Of a DNA stretch of 7,793 nucleotides, positions 1-5,355 are shown one piece after another. The DNA is from Opitutia bacterium UBA977 (GTDB taxonomy: Bacteria; Verrucomicrobiota; Verrucomicrobiia; Opitutales; Coraliomargaritaceae): NCBI GenBank assembly GCA_002292345.1, contig DBBT01000075.1, forward strand, positions 1 to 7,793, read 5' to 3'. Both the position numbers and the translations under genes were made by a program. The first letter of the stretch is position 1. Each line of letters opens with the position of its first letter. The notes under the pieces were generated by a model. That model was not told where the DNA came from. It saw only the letters and a list, made by a program, of their open reading frames with translations, and ran no database searches.

Positions 1-3000
1 CGCTATCGACAGTGACCAACAATCCATTGGAAGCATCATAAATCTCAAAGTCGATATTTCCCTCACTATCGGTAAACGTAAGATCAATCAGCAACCGTAC
101 TTCGCCCGGCTGGGTCTCTACGATATACCAATCGTCGTCGAATTGAATGCCCGCTTGCTCGATACCTGCATCCGATGTCAAGCCCCGCGCTGTGCCGAAT
201 GTATCATTGTCTTCAAACGCATCATCTTCTGCGGCATTCCAAATCAGATCGTAGTCGTTATAAAGATCATCGCCAAAGACCCGAATATAGTAGGTGCCGA
301 CTCCTACAGCAGCCTGAACATACTCACTATCTAACGATGACATCGAACCAGCGAGCAAGACCCCAAAAGCATCGTACAGCTCAAGATCAATATTGCCATT
401 GGCATTTACGAAATCGATCTGCACCACGATCACAGACGCTGCAACATCCGCAGTAATCTGATACCAGTCATCATCGCTTTGGGTCGGCACGCCGATATCA
501 GAAGCATATAACTGACTATTTTCACTCAGATCATAGGCAGTACCCCGAGTATCATTCGGCTCGAAGACGTCTTCATGCCGATCAACCCAATATAAGTCAT
601 ACTCATTCCCTAGGTTCGCTCCGTAAACGCGGATTTGATAGGTCCCACCAGGAAGAGGTGCGTTGTAGTTGATAAACTCATTATCGGTTTGGCTTTCAGA
701 GCGCATTATGATCGAGCCGAAGCGATCATACACTTCCACATCGATATCGCCATCCGCATGCGTGAAAGTCACATCCACATCTAAACCAGCATTATCGTCT
801 TCGATGGTTATCTCAAACCAATCATCATCGGTCTGCGTCGCGAGCCCCAGCAGGTCAGTGAACCACACTTGATCATTCGCCAGAACAAAGCCTCCACCAA
901 TAGAGTTGTTCTGCTCATACGCATCCTCTACGAACGAATCGAGCTCCTCCTGCGTAAACGCCGCCCACCATAGGTCGTATTCATTACCCGCATTTTCATA
1001 ATGAATCTGGATATAATAGTCACCGCTCGCGGGTGAACTATATGTCAAACTTTCGATGTCATTCTGTGAGATTGAGCGCGCGATCAGATAGTCGTTTGTA
1101 TTATATAGTTCTAGATCAATATCACCCTCATCCGGATTGAAATTAGTGCGAACATCTAACTGAGCAGTACCCGCTGGGACGCTAATTTTGTACCAGTCTT
1201 CATCTCTCTGGACTCCAGGACCATCGAGTTTACGCAACCAACTACGTTCCCAAAAGCTCAGATCATAAACCTCTGCAAGCTCATCATTTTCTTCATAGGC
1301 ATCATCTTCAAGCGCGACACTCCAGAACAGATTGTATTGATTGCCGACACGGTCTCCTGTCACTGTGACCGCATACGCCCCTGGGATTGGGTCATCCCAA
1401 ACTATCGACTCTGTATCGCCACCATCGGCGGAAACAAAAATTTTATTTCCATTCTTCTTGCTCAAAGTCAGGTCAACATTGCCATCCAAACTATCCGAAG
1501 TGAGAGTCAGTAACAATTGCCCTGCACCCTCAGGAACTGAGATCTCGTACCAGTCTGGGTCAAACTGCGTGCCGAGACCATCAATAGATGCCAGCCAGAA
1601 GCCCGCATAATCACGTAAATCAAACAAATCTTGGAAGTTATCATTCTCCTCATAATTATCTTCCACTACGCCATCGATAATCGGCGGCTCAGTTGAAAGT
1701 GTGACTCGAAAGTCATAGCCACTCAGCGCGCTTATATCAGACACTGGAGCGACTCTGATGAAGTAAGTAGAATCGCTGGGCTGCTGAATGGAGAGCACAC
1801 CTTCGCCAAAAATAGTGGTCACGTTACCATCCCCCTCAGTATTAATCACTACAGCATCCCCCTCAGAGTCAAAGATTTCAAAGACCATAGTGCCGCCATC
1901 AAAACTCTGATACTCAATAATGATCTGCTCGACACGGGTATCAGAACTTGCCGAAAATTCAAACCAATCGACATCCACAAAATTGGTAAATTCCGCCTGC
2001 GTCGCATTCTCGCCATAGGCCGCGCACGTGCCGATCCCGTCTACTTCAGATAGCCAGTTGTCGATAATTGTATCACCCAGGATGAAGGCATCGTCCCGGG
2101 TGTCATTCTCGATCACTTCGCGATCCACGATATCCACGACTTCATAACTGTCGTCACTACGCGACTCGACGATCAGGTCATAGCTATTACCTGCAAAGTC
2201 GCCAAAGACACGTACGTAATAGGTGCCCGGCTCAACTCCCATAATGGCAGTATTACCCTCTGGGCTGAAAGTTCCTCTAGGATCTATTAAATTAGCAGTC
2301 GAGACAGTTCGGTGGACTGTGATCACTTCGTAATCATTCTCCGTAGCAGATACTGTATTAAATAAGAAGCCATTCTCATCAACTACCTCGATATCGATAT
2401 TGCCCTCGGCATGGACAAAATCAGCGCGCACATAGAGCATCCGCGTGAAGGGGTCTCGTGGAATTTCGATCTTATACCAGTCTTCATCATTGGAAATGCC
2501 CTCGCCCAGATACTCGGACAAACGAGTACTGAAGGCACCATTCAAATCGAATGCAGTCTCCAAGGTATCGTTCTCCTCATACAAATCATCATTGCCCGCT
2601 ATTAAAGCAAACGATGACCAGCGCAAGTCATAGGTGGTATCCACCGTGCTGCCAGTACCACTCGTGACTGATGCTCTGATGTATAATTTACTTTGGTTGG
2701 CAGTATAATCACCAGGCAAACGAAATCGGATGACCCCATCTTCGGCAGACGTGGATCCTAATACAGTCCCGAAATAATTGATTAATTCAAATAGAATCGG
2801 CCCTTGACTAGCATCATACGCGACCTCGACGGAAATGAGCTTATCAACAGTAGTGAGACCGTCAGGGTGCGCTTCAATGGTAAAAAAATCTTGATCCGAA
2901 GACTTAAAGAAAGCCAAGCCCATGTAATCGGAAAGCCACGTATTCTCGACCAGTTTTAAGTTCGCGGGGGCGCTGTCACCATCCGCCTGAAATGCTTGAT

Positions 3001-3040
3001 AGTTGGGCCAATAATTATCTTGTGTCTCCGAAATCGTTGA
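1..3040 (-). repeat. Tandem array of PPC-like beta domains in the protease (protein-level repeats)
   Basis: Eight consecutive divergent units follow the Hydin-like domain. They start near residues 721, 870, 1016, 1180, 1298, 1425, 1542 and 1658; the last is cut at the window edge. The typical unit is about 116-127 residues. It opens with an acidic (E)DDxYEEND linker, then has a DGLGTQxDDDWYxI strand, a hydrophobic strand, a GxIDLELYD strand, a GTYYIRV strand and a closing GNxYDLxW. This matches bacterial pre-peptidase C-terminal (PPC) domains, which are non-catalytic and common in exported proteases. The closing motif recurs as YDLRW, YDLIV, YDFRV, YNLFW, YDLWW, YDLYW and YDLIW. The units at 870 and 1016 are enlarged to about 146 and 164 residues. 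No long identical DNA repeats were noticed, so the duplication is old. A further PPC-like unit lies just after the catalytic domain (residues 453-600). Confidence 0.8.
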
Positions 3041-5200
3041 GGTGCCGCTAATCGCAAATCTAAACTCTTCCACCTCTCCGGCTTCATAGCTAACAATAAC
3101 CGTGTCCGTATGCAGTCCTCGGTTGTTTGGATCATATGCTACCCTTAAAGTATAGTCAGTCGAATTCCCATCAATGAACCCCAACGGCTGATTCGTGACA
3201 CTAAAATGAGCCCCAGATGCTAAGCTCACTGAGACATTCGTAATCTGAGAGGCCTCCGTATTGACCAAGTGGTAGGTATGTTCTACCGGTCCATTTGCCA
3301 CCCAGGAAAACCCAAAGTCCGTGCCATTACTGGTCTGAGTCTCGACATCCCCCAGGACGATAGGATTGGCTTGCTTAAAATCTCCCTCACCTCCAGTGAT
3401 CGCGAGCGGTGGAACGGGTAACGCTCCGACGATCGAATATTCACCGAGGCTCGCATAATCAGAAAATCCGACAACGGGGTCTGCACCGCGACCCGCCCCT
3501 TCGACAGTGATATAGTAGATCCCCGCAGTAACGGTCGCGGTGACAGTCGATTCTAATAAAGCAGTGCCATCCGCAGTGCCGGCGGCAATCAATACGCCAG
3601 ACGCATCTAATAAATTCGCTTGAACGGCCAAATTCGCACCTTGAGTGCTCGAACCTGGCTGGGAGTCTGATGAATCCACATCCAATGGTGACACAGTCAG
3701 CGAAATAGCGCCATCTGTGCTAGCGAAACGAAAGATATCAATATCATTTGAACGCGAAATCAGTCCGGTAGCGCCGAGCAAATCAACACCGATGGTGTCC
3801 AAAACTCCAACAGTGCCGCTGATCGAATCAGAATAATCATCATTTTTAAACCCAAAGCCGTTACGGTTTCCGCCGATAATTAGCACGTCATCTTCTTGAT
3901 TATTTGCGTCAGCGTACTCACCTTTACTCCATTGATCGACTTCATCATAGAGGCTATTAGAGAAAGCCGCTCCCATGATCGGTGCCCAACCAGGTGCGTA
4001 GTCAGTATCATGCCCAGGATAATATTCCATGTTTGGTGCTCCGTCATGCCGCAGACCGAATGCGTGCCCCGCTTCGTGCGAAATAGTCGTCGCACACGAA
4101 TATTCAGACAGGTTAAACACCCAAACGATAGGAGAGTTGCTACGGAACGAAAATAGGAAAGCCACGCCACCAGATGTTGGCGCTACGTCTTTCGTCGGCG
4201 TAATCACCACATGTAAGCGTTTATCAACATCAGCTGAGTTAAAAACCGCGACATCCGTCGTCACAGTGATATCGAATGGAGCAAAATCCTCAGCAACACG
4301 CTGCCAGACGGCTGTCACGAAATCGTCATCATTTGCTCTGGGGTGCGGCAAGGCATCAATTAAGTTACCACCCAACCAGCGCGGGTCGGTCACCGCCTCG
4401 CCGTCGAAATCACAATAAATCACAAACTGAGCACCAGGAAGACTGTTGAGTGCAATAGCCTCGGCAAGTCCTGTCAGCGGTACGTACGCTTTCTCGTTCA
4501 GATTTACAGTGCCCGTCACTTGCGGATGCTTAATTCCAGTCTCCGTATAAATCGCATCTTTCTCCGCGCAGTATAAATCACCAATCGTCGTTTCCTCAAC
4601 GAGTAAGACTTGAGCGTCATTGAGTTGGTAGTGCTCCTTTAAAGTTAAAGCGCGTGAGTCGCCAAAAAATAGCACCTGTGCCGACAAATCGCCAAGACCA
4701 TTCACATCCACCAAAAGCCGGCCAAGGCCATCGTCTAGCTTAATTGCATACGAGCTAGCTTTCGTATCCTCCAACAACGCAGTCACCAAACCCGATAACT
4801 TCAACTCTCCCGCATGCAGTGTGATTCGCTGCCCTTTGCGACTGCCTTTAAGTATGTCAAAAGAGCTACGCGGGATCACGACATCACCCTGTTCGGCCAC
4901 GCCCTTGAAAACATAATCTAAACTCGGCTGAGTCGTGAGAAAATACTCAACTACCTCCGATTCTTCTTCTGACACAGGATTACAATGTGCACAATCTGCC
5001 GGATGCGGTGCTGACACTGCCACAGTGGCAGCGATCTCCGGCACTACAACCAAGGCATCTCCTTGAGATGCCGCCACTACTTGAGGCGAATCCGCAGCAC
5101 TCTCGTTGGTTGCAGATTGAATTAACGCAAACACTCCAATCAGGAGTGCAGCAATTAGAGGTAACAGTGGAAACTGTTTTTTAGACTTCAAAGTAAACAT
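1..5200 (-). CDS. Giant secreted metzincin-type zinc metalloprotease with tandem PPC-like domains (3' partial)
   Basis: The frame is open without a stop from ATG 5200 to the left edge (1733 codons plus one base), so the C-terminus is missing. An in-frame TGA at 5213-5215 makes ATG 5200 the first ATG available. Residues 1-30 look like a Sec signal peptide: K5, K7 and K8, then a hydrophobic stretch at about 11-27. Residues about 30-250 resemble a pro-region, with a C70-A-H-C73 pair. The catalytic domain (about 252-450) begins near YCDFDGE and carries HEAGHAFGLRHD at 375-386 (zinc ligands H375, H379, H385; general base E376). A Met-turn (APIMG, M409) and a WSKGEY block follow, as in bacterial reprolysin-like metzincins. 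Next come a PPC-like domain (453-600), a Hydin-like beta domain (601-720) and at least eight more PPC-like domains. The expected role is extracellular or surface protein degradation; the substrate is unknown. The whole chain is rich in Asp and Glu, which suits calcium binding or a marine setting. Any C-terminal sorting signal lies outside the window. Confidence 0.95.
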   Translation of the reverse strand, partial: MFTLKSKKQFPLLPLIAALLIGVFALIQSATNESAADSPQVVAASQGDALVVVPEIAATVAVSAPHPADCAHCNPVSEEESEVVEYFLTTQPSLDYVFKGVAEQGDVVIPRSSFDILKGSRKGQRITLHAGELKLSGLVTALLEDTKASSYAIKLDDGLGRLLVDVNGLGDLSAQVLFFGDSRALTLKEHYQLNDAQVLLVEETTIGDLYCAEKDAIYTETGIKHPQVTGTVNLNEKAYVPLTGLAEAIALNSLPGAQFVIYCDFDGEAVTDPRWLGGNLIDALPHPRANDDDFVTAVWQRVAEDFAPFDITVTTDVAVFNSADVDKRLHVVITPTKDVAPTSGGVAFLFSFRSNSPIVWVFNLSEYSCATTISHEAGHAFGLRHDGAPNMEYYPGHDTDYAPGWAPIMGAAFSNSLYDEVDQWSKGEYADANNQEDDVLIIGGNRNGFGFKNDDYSDSISGTVGVLDTIGVDLLGATGLISRSNDIDIFRFASTDGAISLTVSPLDVDSSDSQPGSSTQGANLAVQANLLDASGVLIAAGTADGTALLESTVTATVTAGIYYITVEGAGRGADPVVGFSDYASLGEYSIVGALPVPPLAITGGEGDFKQANPIVLGDVETQTSNGTDFGFSWVANGPVEHTYHLVNTEASQITNVSVSLASGAHFSVTNQPLGFIDGNSTDYTLRVAYDPNNRGLHTDTVIVSYEAGEVEEFRFAISGTSTISETQDNYWPNYQAFQADGDSAPANLKLVENTWLSDYMGLAFFKSSDQDFFTIEAHPDGLTTVDKLISVEVAYDASQGPILFELINYFGTVLGSTSAEDGVIRFRLPGDYTANQSKLYIRASVTSGTGSTVDTTYDLRWSSFALIAGNDDLYEENDTLETAFDLNGAFSTRLSEYLGEGISNDEDWYKIEIPRDPFTRMLYVRADFVHAEGNIDIEVVDENGFLFNTVSATENDYEVITVHRTVSTANLIDPRGTFSPEGNTAIMGVEPGTYYVRVFGDFAGNSYDLIVESRSDDSYEVVDIVDREVIENDTRDDAFILGDTIIDNWLSEVDGIGTCAAYGENATQAEFTNFVDVDWFEFSASSDTRVEQIIIEYQSFDGGTMVFEIFDSEGDAVVINTEGDGNVTTIFGEGVLSIQQPSDSTYFIRVAPVSDISALSGYDFRVTLSTEPPIIDGVVEDNYEENDNFQDLFDLRDYAGFWLASIDGLGTQFDPDWYEISVPEGAGQLLLTLTSDSLDGNVDLTLSKKNGNKIFVSADGGDTESIVWDDPIPGAYAVTVTGDRVGNQYNLFWSVALEDDAYEENDELAEVYDLSFWERSWLRKLDGPGVQRDEDWYKISVPAGTAQLDVRTNFNPDEGDIDLELYNTNDYLIARSISQNDIESLTYSSPASGDYYIQIHYENAGNEYDLWWAAFTQEELDSFVEDAYEQNNSIGGGFVLANDQVWFTDLLGLATQTDDDWFEITIEDDNAGLDVDVTFTHADGDIDVEVYDRFGSIIMRSESQTDNEFINYNAPLPGGTYQIRVYGANLGNEYDLYWVDRHEDVFEPNDTRGTAYDLSENSQLYASDIGVPTQSDDDWYQITADVAASVIVVQIDFVNANGNIDLELYDAFGVLLAGSMSSLDSEYVQAAVGVGTYYIRVFGDDLYNDYDLIWNAAEDDAFEDNDTFGTARGLTSDAGIEQAGIQFDDDWYIVETQPGEVRLLIDLTFTDSEGNIDFEIYDASNGLLVTVDS
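3041..3400 (-). other. ASPM-SPD-2-Hydin / choice-of-anchor-D-like beta domain (residues ~601-720)
   Basis: About 120 residues between the first PPC-like domain and the main PPC array. The pattern follows the Hydin-like family: a GTDFGFSWV strand, a TYHLVNTEASQITNVSVSL strand pair, a FSVTNQPLG strand, a STDYTLRVAYDPNNRGLHTD segment equivalent to the usual F-x-P-x-x-x-G turn, and a closing FRFAISGT strand. Such domains are non-catalytic Ig-like folds in long bacterial surface proteins, and here it probably acts as a rigid spacer or binding module. The assignment is from pattern recognition only. Confidence 0.65.
3845..4447 (-). other. Metzincin catalytic domain of the giant protease (residues ~252-452)
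   Basis: This is the enzymatic core. The zinc-binding helix and third ligand lie at 4043-4078: H375, E376, H379, G382, H385, D386. The codon for the Met-turn methionine M409 is at 3974-3976, 24 residues after the third histidine, a normal distance for metzincins. Upstream, the beta-strand sequence FVIYCDFDGE and the segment DFVTAVWQRVAEDFAPFDI match the usual start of bacterial members of this group, in which a DFDG strand is followed by a helix and an APFDI-type strand. All catalytic residues are intact, so activity is expected. The exact MEROPS family cannot be fixed by eye. Cysteines at the YCDFDG strand and just before the zinc helix (SEYSCATTISHE) could form a disulfide. Confidence 0.88.
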
Positions 5201-5201
5201 T

Positions 5202-5230
5202 AATATAAGCGCTCAGCCACAAACGGCCAA
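5202..5230 (-). promoter_or_regulatory. Promoter-like -35/-10 pair at the protease start (uncertain)
   Basis: On the minus strand, TTGGCC (5225-5230, 4 of 6 matches to TTGACA) lies 17 bases before TATATT (5202-5207, 5 of 6 matches to TATAAT). The spacing is ideal, but initiation would fall near 5195, just inside the annotated ATG. If it is real, translation might begin leaderless or from TTG at codon 4, which would keep the signal peptide. A second -10-like TGTAAT at 5260-5265, with no good -35, would instead give a leader of about 50 bases. No clear Shine-Dalgarno sequence precedes ATG 5200. Some promoter is expected here because a terminator lies just upstream. Confidence 0.25.
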
Positions 5231-5290
5231 CGGATTAATGAACACGCTACAAATCAAGCATTACAATCGGCTGACGCGTTAGTTTTTTCC

Positions 5291-5330
5291 TGAAAATAAA
5301 GGGAAGCCGGATGATGAGCCGGCTCCCCTT
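5291..5330 (-). terminator. Rho-independent terminator after the secretin gene
   Basis: Read on the minus strand, a 12-base arm (5319-5330, AAGGGGAGCCGG), an 8-base loop (5311-5318) and a 12-base arm (5299-5310, CCGGCTTCCCTT) form a 12-pair stem with one G-U wobble. It runs into the T-rich tract TTTATTTTC. The hairpin starts 26 bases after the secretin stop codon and lies before the protease gene, so it ends the secretin transcript and separates the two genes transcriptionally. The plus-strand version would be followed by a poorer T-tract, and no plus-strand gene needs it. Confidence 0.85.
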
Positions 5331-5355
5331 GAGAATTTCAAAATATCAGAAGCAT

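Larger units (their letters stand above)
5201..5355. other. Intergenic region between secretin and protease
   Basis: This stretch of 155 bases holds the secretin terminator in its right part and about 90 bases of AT-rich leader or promoter DNA in its left part. I see no small gene, riboswitch-like fold or tRNA in it, and no good Shine-Dalgarno sequence next to the protease ATG. Confidence 0.7.

Noticed and set aside
143..2633. Short plus-strand reading frames of 60-95 codons
   Set aside because: They are antisense to the continuous PPC-like repeat frame, have low-complexity Ser/Pro/Thr translations and no ribosome binding sites.
1..3040. Possible CRISPR-like or DNA tandem repeat array
   Set aside because: The periodicity of about 350 bases is only visible in the protein. 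The DNA units are divergent and there is no fixed repeat-spacer pattern.
3880..4170. Minus-strand frame of 96 codons
   Set aside because: It overlaps the protease catalytic domain in another frame on the same strand. Only the main frame carries HExxHxxGxxHD and stays open on both sides.
3896..4418. Overlapping plus-strand reading frames of 86 and 129 codons
   Set aside because: They lie antisense to the protease catalytic domain, whose frame is backed by intact zinc and Met-turn motifs. Their translations have no recognisable features and are shadows of that gene.
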